This document shows, one piece after another, positions 45,399 to 54,611 of a DNA stretch of 64,000 nt. The notes beneath the pieces are model-generated. The model searched no databases. It was not told the DNA's origin and saw only the letters and a list, made by a program, of their open reading frames with translations. Source of the DNA: Mycolicibacterium lutetiense (GTDB taxonomy: Bacteria; Actinomycetota; Actinomycetes; Mycobacteriales; Mycobacteriaceae); assembly GCF_017876775.1 (NCBI RefSeq), contig NZ_JAGIOP010000002.1:2666001-2730000 (forward strand), read 5' to 3'. Each line of letters opens with the position of its first letter. The stretch's first letter is position 1. A program made the translations under genes and the position numbers.

Positions 45399-48374
45399 GT
45401 GGAGAGTCTCGAACACACACTTGTTGTGTCGCGGCTGATTCTTGGTCTGCTCGCCACACTCGTCGTGCTGGTGTTCGCCGCCAAGCGCGTGCAGTGGCTG
45501 ACCAAGCTGATCAGCTCGGGGCAGAAGGTCGGTGACGAACGTGGCCGCAAAGACCATCTCGTCCAGCGCTTCCTGAACCAGAACAAGGAAGTCTTCGCGC
45601 AGTCGAAGCTCCTGAAATGGTCGATCCCCGGCATCGCGCACTTCTTCACCATGTGGGGCTTCTTCGTCCTCGCCACGGTGTACCTCGAGGCCTACGGGGT
45701 GCTGTTCAACCCCGAGTTCCACATCCCGTTCGTCGGCCGCTGGGCCGTGCTGGGCTTCCTGCAGGACTTCTTCGCCGTCGCCGTGCTGGCCGGCATCATC
45801 GTCTTCGCGATCATCCGCATCCGCAAGAACCCTGAGCAGCTCGGCCGCGAATCCCGGTTCTACGGCTCGCACAACGGCGGCGCCTGGACCATCCTGTTCA
45901 TGATCTTCCTGGTCATCCTGACCTACGCGATCTTCCGCGGCGCGGCGGTCAACGTGTTGGGCGAGAACTTCCCGTACCAGTCCGGCGCATTCTTCTCCGA
46001 CGGCATGGCCGCGCTGCTGGCTCCGCTGGGCCACACCGCCAACGTGTGGATCGAGACCATTGCGCTCATGGGCCACATCGGCGTCATGCTGGCCTTCCTG
46101 CTGATCGTGCTGCACTCCAAGCACCTGCACATCGGCCTGGCTCCGATCAACGTCACCTTCAAGCGCCTGCCTGACGGCCTCGGCCCGCTGCTGCCCATGG
46201 AATACAAGGGCGAGCTGATCGACTTCGAGGATCCCTCCGAGGACGCGGTGTTCGGCAAGGGCCGCATCGAGGACTTCACGTGGAAGGCCAACCTCGACAT
46301 GGCGACCTGCACCGAGTGCGGTCGTTGCCAGTCGCAGTGTCCGGCCTGGAATACCGGCAAGCCGCTGTCCCCCAAGCTGGTGATGATGAACCTGCGCGAC
46401 CACCTGTTCGCCAAGGCTCCCTACATCATCGAAGGCAAGCCGATGCCCGAAGAGGGCTCGGTGGACTTCGCCACGCTGGATCACAGCGAACACCGCCACG
46501 GTGTGCCCGAAGACGGCTTCGAACGCGTCATGGGTTCCGGCCCCGAGCAGGCACTGCGCCCGCTGGTCGGCACCGCTGAGCAGGGGGGCGTCATCGACCC
46601 CGACGTGCTGTGGTCCTGCACCAACTGTGGTGCGTGCGTCGAGCAGTGCCCGGTGGACATCGAGCACATCGACCACATCGTCGACATGCGCCGCTACCAG
46701 GTCATGGTCGAGTCGGAGTTCCCCGGCGAGCTCGGCGTGCTGTTCAAGAACCTGGAGCTCAAGGGCAACCCCTGGGGCCAGAACGCCAAGGACCGCACCA
46801 ACTGGATCGACGAGGTCGATTTCGACGTCCCGGTCTACGGCCAGGATGTCGAGAGCTTCGACGGGTTTGAGTACCTGTTCTGGGTCGGCTGCGCCGGCGC
46901 CTACGAGGACCGGGCCAAGAAGACCACCAAGGCCGTCGCCGAACTGCTGGCCGCCTCCGGGGTGAAGTTCCTGGTGCTGGGCACCGGTGAAACCTGTACC
47001 GGTGACTCGGCTCGTCGCTCCGGCAACGAATTCCTGTTCCAGCAGCTGGCCGCGCAGAACGTCGAGACCATCAACGAGCTGTTCGAGGGTGTCGAGACGG
47101 TCGACCGCAAGATCATCGTGACCTGCCCGCACTGCTTCAACACGATCGGTCGCGAGTACCCGCAGCTGGGTGCCAACTACACCGTCGTGCACCACACGCA
47201 GCTGCTCAACCGGCTGGTCCGGGACAAGAAGCTGGTGCCGGTCAAGTCCACCGGCGGCCCCGAGGTCACCTACCACGACCCATGCTTCCTGGGCCGTCAC
47301 AACAAGGTCTACGAGGCTCCGCGTGAGCTGGTCGAGGCCTCCGGCGTGACGCTGAAGGAAATGCCCCGCCACGCCGACCGCGGCCTGTGCTGTGGTGCCG
47401 GTGGTGCGCGGATGTGGATGGAAGAGCACATCGGCAAGCGCGTCAACGTGGAGCGCACCGAAGAGGCCATGGACACCGCCTCGACCATCGCGACCGGCTG
47501 CCCGTTCTGCCGCGTGATGATCACCGACGGTGTCGACGACGTGGCCGCTGCCCGCAACGTCGAGAAGGCCGAAGTGCTCGACGTGGCTCAGCTGCTGCTG
47601 AACTCGTTGGACAAGAGTGGCGTCAAACTGCCCGAAAAGGGCACCGCGGCAAAGGCATCCGAGGCTCGTGCCGCCGTCCGCGCCGAAGCCGAGGCGAAGG
47701 CCGAAGCTGCGGCACCTGTGGTGGAGGAGGCCGCCCCCGCGGCGGCTGCCGAAGCACCTGCGGCGACGACTGCCACCGCCACCAAGCCGGTCACCGGTTT
47801 GGGCATGGGCGGCGCCGCAAAGCGTCCGGGCGCCAAGAAGACTGCGGCTCCGGCCGCGTCGGCGGCACCTGCGGCCGAAGCCCCTGCAGCTCCCGCTGCC
47901 CCGGTCAAGGGTCTGGGCATGGCCGGCGGCGCCAAGCGTCCGGGCGCCAAGAAGACTGCGGCTCCGGCCGCGTCGGCTGCCCCGGCGGCAGAGGCTCCGG
48001 CAGCTCCTGCGGCGCCGGTGAAGGGTCTGGGCATGGCAACGGGCGCGAAGCGTCCCGGCGCCAAGAAGGCTGCCGCTCCGGCGGCATCGGCGGCTCCCGC
48101 TGCTGCTCCGGCGGCTGAAGCACCGGCTGCGGCCGAGCCGGCCAAGCCGGAAACTCCGGCGGTGGGCCTGGGTATCGCCGCGGGCGCACGTCGTCCGGGG
48201 GCCAAGAAGGCCGCCCCGGCGGCACCCGCAGCCCCGGCGGCTCCGGCCGCCGAGCCGACGCCGGAACCGGCAGCCGAAGCACCGGCTGCGGCTCCTGCCG
48301 AGCCCGCCACGCCGGAACCGCCGGTCGTGGGCCTCGGCATGAAGGCCGGCGTCAAGCGTCCCGGCAAGCGCTGA
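45399..48374 (+). CDS. etfD: EtfD, membrane iron-sulfur oxidoreductase (heterodisulfide-reductase-like)
   Basis: From GTG 45399 (VESLEHTLVVSRLILG; GGAG site upstream) the protein has 991 residues. About five membrane helices fill residues 5-240 (NarI-like). Two 4Fe-4S motifs follow (CTECGRCQSQCP and CTNCGACVEQCP), then two CCG domains (CPHCFNTIG, and DPCFLGRHN followed by RGLCCGAGGARM). It corresponds to Rv0338c/EtfD, which takes electrons from electron-transfer flavoprotein during fatty-acid oxidation and passes them to the quinone pool. The last 190 residues are an Ala/Pro-rich tail with five GLGM(x)2-3(A)KRPG(A)KK repeats, absent from the core fold. The ATG at 45354 is also in frame but falls before the second operator-like site. 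Confidence 0.93.
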   Translation: MESLEHTLVVSRLILGLLATLVVLVFAAKRVQWLTKLISSGQKVGDERGRKDHLVQRFLNQNKEVFAQSKLLKWSIPGIAHFFTMWGFFVLATVYLEAYGVLFNPEFHIPFVGRWAVLGFLQDFFAVAVLAGIIVFAIIRIRKNPEQLGRESRFYGSHNGGAWTILFMIFLVILTYAIFRGAAVNVLGENFPYQSGAFFSDGMAALLAPLGHTANVWIETIALMGHIGVMLAFLLIVLHSKHLHIGLAPINVTFKRLPDGLGPLLPMEYKGELIDFEDPSEDAVFGKGRIEDFTWKANLDMATCTECGRCQSQCPAWNTGKPLSPKLVMMNLRDHLFAKAPYIIEGKPMPEEGSVDFATLDHSEHRHGVPEDGFERVMGSGPEQALRPLVGTAEQGGVIDPDVLWSCTNCGACVEQCPVDIEHIDHIVDMRRYQVMVESEFPGELGVLFKNLELKGNPWGQNAKDRTNWIDEVDFDVPVYGQDVESFDGFEYLFWVGCAGAYEDRAKKTTKAVAELLAASGVKFLVLGTGETCTGDSARRSGNEFLFQQLAAQNVETINELFEGVETVDRKIIVTCPHCFNTIGREYPQLGANYTVVHHTQLLNRLVRDKKLVPVKSTGGPEVTYHDPCFLGRHNKVYEAPRELVEASGVTLKEMPRHADRGLCCGAGGARMWMEEHIGKRVNVERTEEAMDTASTIATGCPFCRVMITDGVDDVAAARNVEKAEVLDVAQLLLNSLDKSGVKLPEKGTAAKASEARAAVRAEAEAKAEAAAPVVEEAAPAAAAEAPAATTATATKPVTGLGMGGAAKRPGAKKTAAPAASAAPAAEAPAAPAAPVKGLGMAGGAKRPGAKKTAAPAASAAPAAEAPAAPAAPVKGLGMATGAKRPGAKKAAAPAASAAPAAAPAAEAPAAAEPAKPETPAVGLGIAAGARRPGAKKAAPAAPAAPAAPAAEPTPEPAAEAPAAAPAEPATPEPPVVGLGMKAGVKRPGKR
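47796..48374 (+). repeat. Five-copy GLGM..KRPGAKK coding repeat in the etfD tail
   Basis: Five copies of a basic motif (GLGMGGAAKRPGAKK, GLGMAGGAKRPGAKK, GLGMATGAKRPGAKK, GLGIAAGARRPGAKK and a final GLGMKAGVKRPGKR) are separated by Ala/Pro-rich spacers of 20-30 residues. The second and third spacers are nearly identical, suggesting recent duplication. Confidence 0.85.
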
Positions 48375-48390
48375 GCACGTCCCTATCGCA

Positions 48391-48426
48391 CCGAACGGCC
48401 ATCTCCGCAAGGAGGTGGCCGTTCGG
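48391..48426 (+). terminator. Strong hairpin terminator after etfD
   Basis: CCGAACGGCCA (48391-48401) pairs with 48416-48426. The stem continues inward through a T-G pair and CTCC/GGAG to a GCAA tetraloop, giving about 16 pairs. It starts 16 bases after the etfD stop. No U tract follows, which is common in mycobacterial terminators. Confidence 0.75.
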
Positions 48427-48584
48427 CGTATTCAGGGAAGTCAGCCGCGCCGTGCCCCCAGGCATATCCGATCTCGAAACCCGGTATCACCGGCGATACC
48501 GCACTTGCCGATCGACTACTCGACTGTGGCGGTGGCCACCTGGCGGATCGGCAAATTCCAAAATCAGTGGACGGTGATGAGACC

Positions 48585-49856
48585 ATGGTGAGCGTGACTA
48601 CCCATCAGTTGCCGTGGCAGACCGGTCAGCACCCGAAGCCGCGTACGTTTACCCAGTCCACGAAGCTGCAGGACGTCCTGTACGAGATCCGCGGACCGGT
48701 GCACGAGCACGCCTCACGGCTGGAAGCTGAAGGGCACCGCATCCTCAAGCTGAACATCGGCAACCCCGCGCCGTTCGGCTTCGAGGCACCCGACGTGATC
48801 ATGCGCGACATGATCCAGGCGCTGCCGTACGCGCAGGGCTATTCCGACTCGAAGGGCATCGCCAGCGCGCGCCGCGCGGTGTTCACCCGTTACGAGCTGG
48901 TCGAGGGTTTTCCCAAGTTCGACATCGAAGACGTATACCTGGGCAACGGCGTCTCCGAGCTCATCACCATGACCCTGCAGGCGCTGCTGGACAACGGCGA
49001 CCAGGTACTCATCCCGGCACCGGATTACCCGCTGTGGACGGCCTCGACCGCGCTGGCCGGCGGCACCCCGGTGCATTACATGTGCGACGAGACCCAGGGC
49101 TGGAATCCCGACGTCGCCGATATCGAGTCCAAGATCACCGAGCGCACCAAGGCGCTCGTGGTGATCAACCCGAACAACCCCACAGGCGCGGTGTACAGCC
49201 GCGAAACCCTGGAACAGATGGTGGAGTTGGCCCGCAAGCACCAGCTCCTGCTGCTGGCCGACGAGATCTACGACAAGATCCTCTACGACGACGCCAAGCA
49301 CATCTCGCTGGCGACCCTCGCGCCTGACCTTCTGTGTCTGACTTTCAATGGGCTGTCCAAGGCCTACCGGGTGGCGGGTTACCGCTCCGGCTGGCTGGTC
49401 ATCACCGGGCCCAAGGAGCACGCGACCAGCTTCATCGAGGGCATCAGCCTGCTGTCGAACATGCGACTGTGCCCGAATGTTCCTGCCCAGCATGCGATTC
49501 AGGTGGCCCTGGGTGGCCATCAGAGCATCGACGACCTGGTGCTGCCCGGCGGCCGGCTACTCGAGCAGCGTGACACGGCCTGGACCAAGCTCAATGAGAT
49601 CCCCGGGGTGTCCTGTGTGAAACCCGCCGGTGCGCTGTACGCGTTCCCGCGCCTGGATCCCGAGGTCCACGACATTCACGACGACGAGCAGCTGGTGCTC
49701 GATCTGTTGCTGCAGGAGAAAATCCTGCTGACCCAGGGCACCGGATTCAACTGGCCCACGCCGGATCACCTGCGCATCGTCACGCTGCCATGGGCGCGGG
49801 ACCTGGCCCAGGCGATCGAGCGGCTGGGCAACTTCCTGGCCGGCTACCGCCAGTAG
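48585..49856 (+). CDS. aspC: PLP-dependent alanine/aspartate-type aminotransferase (Rv0337c-like)
   Basis: The 423-residue fold-type I aminotransferase has LNIGNPAPFGFEAPDVI at the N-terminus, the NPNNPTGAVYS substrate motif, LLLADEIYDKILYDD with the PLP-contacting Asp and Tyr, and the Schiff-base lysine in FNGLSKAYRVAGYRSGW. The C-terminal Arg motif is DHLRIVTLPW. It matches the AlaA-like group; M. tuberculosis Rv0337c is annotated aspC. An earlier ATG (48567) is in frame; 48585 follows a GGTGATGAGA site. It lies downstream of etfD past a terminator, in the conserved Rv0337c-Rv0343 order. Confidence 0.88.
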   Translation: MVSVTTHQLPWQTGQHPKPRTFTQSTKLQDVLYEIRGPVHEHASRLEAEGHRILKLNIGNPAPFGFEAPDVIMRDMIQALPYAQGYSDSKGIASARRAVFTRYELVEGFPKFDIEDVYLGNGVSELITMTLQALLDNGDQVLIPAPDYPLWTASTALAGGTPVHYMCDETQGWNPDVADIESKITERTKALVVINPNNPTGAVYSRETLEQMVELARKHQLLLLADEIYDKILYDDAKHISLATLAPDLLCLTFNGLSKAYRVAGYRSGWLVITGPKEHATSFIEGISLLSNMRLCPNVPAQHAIQVALGGHQSIDDLVLPGGRLLEQRDTAWTKLNEIPGVSCVKPAGALYAFPRLDPEVHDIHDDEQLVLDLLLQEKILLTQGTGFNWPTPDHLRIVTLPWARDLAQAIERLGNFLAGYRQ

Positions 49857-49881
49857 CAGCGGGTTCCTCGCAACAGGGGCG

Positions 49882-50823
49882 TCAGCCGTTCTGGCGATAG
49901 CCACTGGGAGTCACTCCCACCCGCCGCCGAAACGCAGTCGAGAAGTGGTTCGGTGTCACAAAGCCGACCGCGGCGCTGATTTCGGTGATGGTTTGCGATG
50001 TCGTCGTCAACATCACCTTGGCTCGATCGATACGCCGATCCAGCAGGTATTGGTGCGGAGTGGTGTGGAATTCGGCAGCAAACGCCTTGATGAATCTGCC
50101 GACTGACATCTCGGCGAGTTCGGCCAACGTGTCCAACGTGATCTCCGAGTCCAACCCGTCCTCAAGGTACTCGACAAGGGCGGACCGGGTGGCGGGGTCC
50201 AGAACGTCGCGACCCGTTTTGCGCGGGGGCCGGACAGATACGCAGGTATCGACGATATGCAGTCGAAGCGCCTCGGCCAGAGAGTCTTTGAGCAACCGGG
50301 CCAGCGAATCGTCACGGCCGAAGAGCCTGGCCAAACCCTCTGTCAGTTGGTACATCAGGGGATCGCGTTTCTTGATACGCGGCACCTGAGCCGCACCGCC
50401 GACCGTTTGCACGGGAATCGCGATCTCGCAGAATCCCGCCGGTTCACCGCCCTGGACCTGCGACATGCACGCCTCGCCTGCGGGCACGACCCAGATATCG
50501 CCTACCCTCGGCGGGACACCGACCGATGACCCCCAATCCTGTGCCGTCTCCATCGAGTGCGGGCTGCCTTCGCGGTGCACATAGATCAGGTGCCGCGAGT
50601 CGTCGAAGCAGCACCAATCGGTAGGTTCATCGATGTGCTCGGTCGCGAACCGGAGGCTTAAACCTCGCGCCATCACGTCTTGCTGCGCGAGGACGATCCG
50701 CGGAGTCAGCGCTCGCTTACCGTTCCATACGTCCAGTGGCACAGCCCGAGACAATACCGACGCGGCGTTGAGTCCGTAGGAATTCTTCCGGGCACTTTTC
50801 CACCCCCGGCGCATTGTCGGCAT
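49882..50823 (-). CDS. AraC-family transcriptional regulator
   Basis: The roughly 313-residue product has an N-terminal AraC-binding-like domain (DWCCFDDSRHLIYVHREGS, GDIWVVPAGEACMSQVQGG). Its C-terminal double helix-turn-helix is ITLDTLAELAEMSVGRFIKAF, then PHQYLLDRRIDRAKVMLTTT and ISAAVGFVTPNHFSTAFRRRVGVTPSGYR. ATG 50823 avoids overlap with the divergent YibE/F gene; the longer frame from 50904 would overlap it. The target is unknown. Confidence 0.88.
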   Translation of the reverse strand: MPTMRRGWKSARKNSYGLNAASVLSRAVPLDVWNGKRALTPRIVLAQQDVMARGLSLRFATEHIDEPTDWCCFDDSRHLIYVHREGSPHSMETAQDWGSSVGVPPRVGDIWVVPAGEACMSQVQGGEPAGFCEIAIPVQTVGGAAQVPRIKKRDPLMYQLTEGLARLFGRDDSLARLLKDSLAEALRLHIVDTCVSVRPPRKTGRDVLDPATRSALVEYLEDGLDSEITLDTLAELAEMSVGRFIKAFAAEFHTTPHQYLLDRRIDRAKVMLTTTSQTITEISAAVGFVTPNHFSTAFRRRVGVTPSGYRQNG

Positions 50824-50877
50824 CGGAGCAAGCCGGCACACAGGTAATTCACCACTCGATTCACTTACCCTGACCGG

Positions 50878-52107
50878 GTGGCGCACACGCATTCCCACTC
50901 TCATTCACTGACCGGTCCGTCTCCCTTGGGTCCGCTGGCCGCCCGAATCGTCGTCGGCCTGTTGATCGCCATCGGCGTCGCGATGGTCATCGGCGCCGCC
51001 ATGCTGTGGCCCAGCCACCAGACGGTCGACATTCCGCTGCCCTTCCAGAACGCCGCGGGCGGGGCCGTCACCACCGAGGCCGGGCACGTCACGTCCAGCA
51101 CTCTGGCGGACTGCGGCAGCCCGTCGGCAGGCGGCGTGTTGACGGCCGCACCGAAGCCGGCCGAGCCGGGCGGCGGCACCTGCGTGCAGAACCTGGTGGC
51201 CATCGATTCCGGCCCCAACAAGGGCGCCAAGACCCTGCTGGAGTTCACCACCGGGCCCGGACAGCCGAATCTTGCGGCCGGAGACAATATTCGGGTGAGC
51301 CGCCAGGTTGACCAGGCCGGTACGACGAGCTACGCGTTCTTCGACTTCGAGCGCACCTGGCCACTGGCGCTGCTCGCGCTGGCGTTCACCGTCGTGATCG
51401 TGGCCGTGGCGCGCTGGCGCGGTCTGCGGGCGATCGTCGGCATCGTGGTGGCCTTCGCGGTGTTGATGATCTTCCTGTTACCGGCGCTGCGCGATGGTGC
51501 CCCGGCGGTTCCGGTGTCGCTGGTGGCCTCGGCGGCGATTCTCTACGCGGTGATCTATCTGGCCCACGGCGTCAGCCTGCGCACCAGCGCGGCCCTGCTG
51601 GGCACTCTGACATCCTTGTTACTGGCAGCGATATTGTCTTGGGCGGCAATTGAATTGGCCCACTTGACGGGGTTGTCCGAGGACCAGAACAACGAGGTCG
51701 CGGCGTACATGGGCAACGTGTCGATCACCGGACTGCTGTTGGCCGGGTTCATCATCGGCTCGCTCGGTGTGCTCAACGACGTGACCATCACCCAGGCCTC
51801 GGCGGTATTCGAGCTCGCCGAACACGGCGGGAGCCGGCGCGCGATCTTCGTCGGCGCCATGCGGGTGGGCAGTGACCATATCGCCAGCACGGTCTACACC
51901 CTGGTGCTGGCCTATGCGGGCAGCGCCCTGCCGCTGCTGCTGCTGTTCAGCGTGGCCAACCGGTCGCTGGGTGACGTGCTGACCGGGGAGAGCGTGGCGA
52001 TCGAGATCGCCCGTTCCGCGGTTGGCGGTATCGCCCTGGCGCTATCGGTCCCGTTGACGACGGGGATCGCCGCGGTACTCGCCACGCCCACCGCCAGGAC
52101 GAAATAG
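50878..52107 (+). CDS. YibE/F family membrane protein
   Basis: The 409-residue protein starts at GTG with a His-rich tail (AHTHSHSHS). One membrane helix lies at about 22-45, an outer domain of some 110 residues has two or three cysteines, and about seven further helices carry the YibE/F signature (YLAHGVSLRTSAALLGTL, GNVSITGLLLAGFIIGSLGVLNDVTITQASAVFEL, RVGSDHIASTVYTLVLAYAG). The family is of unknown transport function. The His-rich start might bind metal. It is divergent from the AraC regulator, 54 bp apart. Confidence 0.88.
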   Translation: MAHTHSHSHSLTGPSPLGPLAARIVVGLLIAIGVAMVIGAAMLWPSHQTVDIPLPFQNAAGGAVTTEAGHVTSSTLADCGSPSAGGVLTAAPKPAEPGGGTCVQNLVAIDSGPNKGAKTLLEFTTGPGQPNLAAGDNIRVSRQVDQAGTTSYAFFDFERTWPLALLALAFTVVIVAVARWRGLRAIVGIVVAFAVLMIFLLPALRDGAPAVPVSLVASAAILYAVIYLAHGVSLRTSAALLGTLTSLLLAAILSWAAIELAHLTGLSEDQNNEVAAYMGNVSITGLLLAGFIIGSLGVLNDVTITQASAVFELAEHGGSRRAIFVGAMRVGSDHIASTVYTLVLAYAGSALPLLLLFSVANRSLGDVLTGESVAIEIARSAVGGIALALSVPLTTGIAAVLATPTARTK

Positions 52108-52115
52108 CCTGCGAC

Positions 52116-52484
52116 TCAGCCGACGAGGTCCTTTTCGGTGAGCTCGGTGGCAGCCAGCGCGGCGGCCAGGGTGTCGTGGCGGAACGCCGACGTGACATGG
52201 TCGTGCACCACCCGGAACGCCGCCGCCCCGGTGCGGGTACTCCCGTCGGCCGCCATGATGGTCTGTTCGACGACGACCACGCCGTCGTGCACGAACATCC
52301 GCCCCGGCGTCACGGTGTCCCCGCCGGACTCGGCCCACTCACGCAGGGCGGCGTGCCCCTGGGCGGCACCGTGGGCATCGCCCACCTCGATGTCATCGCT
52401 GGACAGCGCGATCAAGGTGTCGACGTCGTCCTCGTTCAGCGCGTCATGCCAGGCCAGAACCGTGGCGATCTCGGATGTGGTCAT
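52116..52484 (-). CDS. NTF2/SnoaL-like small protein
   Basis: The 122-residue single-domain protein has the NTF2-like pattern: TVLAWHDALNEDDVDTLIALSSDDIEV, HGAAQGHAALREWAES, and beta strands GVVVVEQTIM and AAFRVVHDHVTSAFRHD. Members serve as enzymes or binding pockets for small hydrophobic ligands. It is the last gene of a probable P450 - mycothiol-isomerase-like - NTF2-like operon. Confidence 0.75.
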   Translation of the reverse strand: MTTSEIATVLAWHDALNEDDVDTLIALSSDDIEVGDAHGAAQGHAALREWAESGGDTVTPGRMFVHDGVVVVEQTIMAADGSTRTGAAAFRVVHDHVTSAFRHDTLAAALAATELTEKDLVG

Positions 52485-52502
52485 GAACGAAACGTACGCT
52501 AC

Positions 52503-53255
52503 TCAGAACGGTGTGCGGTCGAGCCAGGCGTCCCAGGTCGCGGTGTCGCCGAACACTTCCAGCCCGAGGTCGGCGGCCGTGCCCCGCCGCGTGACCGCCA
52601 TCAGCAGCTTCTGGGCCGGCCCCTTCAGGGCGACAGTGCCCTTGCCATGGCTGTGCGCCCACCCGAGCCCGTCCTCGTCGTGCGCGACCGTCCACTCCCC
52701 TGTCGGCCCCAGACCGTCGTCGGCCGCGTGCAGGTGGATGCTGGCGCCCAACGCGAGCGGTTCTGCGTGCCGTTTCTTGGCCGTGCCGGTGGCGATCTCG
52801 AGCCATTCGCTGACGGCATCGGCGGCGAGTTCGGCGGGGAGCACGAACTCGCCTCCCACGGCCAAGGCCGCGTCAGCGTGGTGGACCGCCACCTCGTGGA
52901 CGCGGCGGCGGATCCACCAACCCCCCGGCTTCGGGCCAAGGAACGTCCATACCCTGGTGTCGGTGCCGATCTGGTCGACGGCCTTGAGGACCTGGGTCGC
53001 GCCCTGGTTGAGCCACTCGATCGCGGCGTCGGGATCCTCGGGCGGGCGGCCCTCATGGACCTCACGCGGATCGAGGGGTGAGACCCGACGCTCGGAGATA
53101 ATCTGTGCCGCCCAACGGTTTCCGCGACCAACATGGCGGAACAGTTGCTTGAGCGTCCAGTCCGGGCAGGTCGGTACCGGCGTCTCGGGATCGCTGGAGG
53201 CGATCAGCTCCCCGAAGCTCCGGGTCTGGTCGAGCAGAGCGGCTCGGAAGTCCAC
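52503..53255 (-). CDS. Mycothiol-dependent maleylpyruvate isomerase-family protein
   Basis: The 250-residue protein starts at GTG. The N-terminal metal-binding four-helix domain shows the His-containing CPDWTLKQLFRHVGRGNRW, and VHEVAVHHADAAL with the Glu-x3-His pair. A C-terminal sterol-carrier-like domain follows (TGEWTVAHDEDGLGWAHSHGKGTVALKGPAQKLL). Its start lies one base from the P450 stop, so the two are coupled. The substrate is not known. Confidence 0.85.
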   Translation of the reverse strand: MDFRAALLDQTRSFGELIASSDPETPVPTCPDWTLKQLFRHVGRGNRWAAQIISERRVSPLDPREVHEGRPPEDPDAAIEWLNQGATQVLKAVDQIGTDTRVWTFLGPKPGGWWIRRRVHEVAVHHADAALAVGGEFVLPAELAADAVSEWLEIATGTAKKRHAEPLALGASIHLHAADDGLGPTGEWTVAHDEDGLGWAHSHGKGTVALKGPAQKLLMAVTRRGTAADLGLEVFGDTATWDAWLDRTPF

Positions 53256-53256
53256 G

Positions 53257-54573
53257 TCACGAACCTACCGCTGTGCGTGCCTTTCCGAGCGTTATCGGCA
53301 GAGTCGACCAACCGCGCAGGATCCGGGTGTCTCGGCGGTTGCCTTCGCCCGCGGCCCGGGCGTCGGGGAACCGGTCGAAGAAGGTCTGCAGGCCCACCTG
53401 TCCTTCGGCCCTGGCCAGGGCCGCACCGAGGCAGAAGTGTCGGCCACCGGAGAACGACAGGTGCCGGCCGGCGTTGTCGCGTTCGATGTCGAAGCGGTGC
53501 GGGTCGGTGAATACCGCGGGGTCGCGGTTGACGCCGGCGAGATGCACGATGACGAGTTCTCCGGCCTGCACCGCGGTGCCGGCCACTTCGGTGTCGCGCA
53601 GGGCCACCCGCGCGCTCATCACGACCGGTGAGTCGAGTCGCAGGATTTCCTCCACCGTGTTCGGCCACAGCTCGGGGCGGGCCGAGAGGGTCTGCAGATG
53701 TTCGGGATGGGCGAGCAGCATCCGGATGCCGTTGCCCAGCAGGTTGACTGTGGTCTCGAATCCGGCCGCCAGCACCAGCCCGGCCAGCGCCCGCAGTTCC
53801 GACTCGTCGAGCGGTTCTCCGGCAGCTCCCGCCTCGGAGGCCGCGATGATCTGGCTGAGCAGGTCATCACCGGGGTTGCGCCGCAGGTGGCGCAGGTGAT
53901 CGGTCAGCCAGGCCTCGAATCCGTGGATGCCGGAATTCACCTGTTGATACTGCTGCCAGGTCAGCCCGATGTCGAGACTCGGGGCGCCGAGTTCGCCGAA
54001 GCGCAGCACCTGGGCGCGGTCGGCGTCGGGGACGCCCAGGATGTCGCTGATCACCGCGACAGGCAGCTGTGCGCAGTACCGGTCCACGATGTTCACCACC
54101 CCGGCGTCGCCATCCATCGAGTCCAGCAGTTCGTCGGCGGTCTCCTTCACCCGTTCCCGCAACCGGGCCACCGCGCGGGTGGTGAAGACCGAGGAGACCA
54201 GCTTGCGGTAGCGGGTGTGATCGGGTGGTTCCACCGCCAACAGGGACGGCGGCAGCAGCGGGTGCAGCATCCCGGTGTCGGTCTTGTCCGCCACCCAACG
54301 CAACGGACGCGGCAGGTTGCCGCCGAGCCGCGACACCCGGAAGTCATCGGAGCGCAGCAGGTCGGTGGCCACGTTGTGGTCGAACGTCATCAGGATGGCG
54401 CGACCGCGTACCAGTGGTCCGCGTCGGCGCATCTCGTCGGCGAAGGGCGCCGGGTCGGCCAGCACCGCTGGGTCCGCGATCAACCGGGCCTGCGGATCGC
54501 CGCGACGTATGCCGACCGCGGAGACGCCTCGAACCACCCCGTGCAAGGCCATCCACCGGATTCGTTCGCGCAT
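53257..54573 (-). CDS. Cytochrome P450
   Basis: The 438-residue P450 has the heme-ligand loop FSGGRHFCLGAALARAE (Cys381), the ExxR pair in TVEEILRLDSPV, and the I-helix LAGLVLAAGFETTVNLLGNG with the acid-Thr pair in slightly altered form (AGFETT). The substrate is unknown. As first gene of the operon with the mycothiol-isomerase-like and NTF2-like genes, it may act in breakdown or modification of a lipid or aromatic compound. Confidence 0.92.
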   Translation of the reverse strand: MRERIRWMALHGVVRGVSAVGIRRGDPQARLIADPAVLADPAPFADEMRRRGPLVRGRAILMTFDHNVATDLLRSDDFRVSRLGGNLPRPLRWVADKTDTGMLHPLLPPSLLAVEPPDHTRYRKLVSSVFTTRAVARLRERVKETADELLDSMDGDAGVVNIVDRYCAQLPVAVISDILGVPDADRAQVLRFGELGAPSLDIGLTWQQYQQVNSGIHGFEAWLTDHLRHLRRNPGDDLLSQIIAASEAGAAGEPLDESELRALAGLVLAAGFETTVNLLGNGIRMLLAHPEHLQTLSARPELWPNTVEEILRLDSPVVMSARVALRDTEVAGTAVQAGELVIVHLAGVNRDPAVFTDPHRFDIERDNAGRHLSFSGGRHFCLGAALARAEGQVGLQTFFDRFPDARAAGEGNRRDTRILRGWSTLPITLGKARTAVGS

Positions 54574-54611
54574 GGCCCGAGCCTACGACCGCGGAAATTG
54601 TTCTACAAGCG

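Noticed and set aside
45363..48410. A 1015-codon open frame on the minus strand
   Set aside because: It is the antisense shadow of etfD, rich in His/Arg/Leu low-complexity and without family motifs. The plus-strand frame has clear iron-sulfur and CCG motifs.
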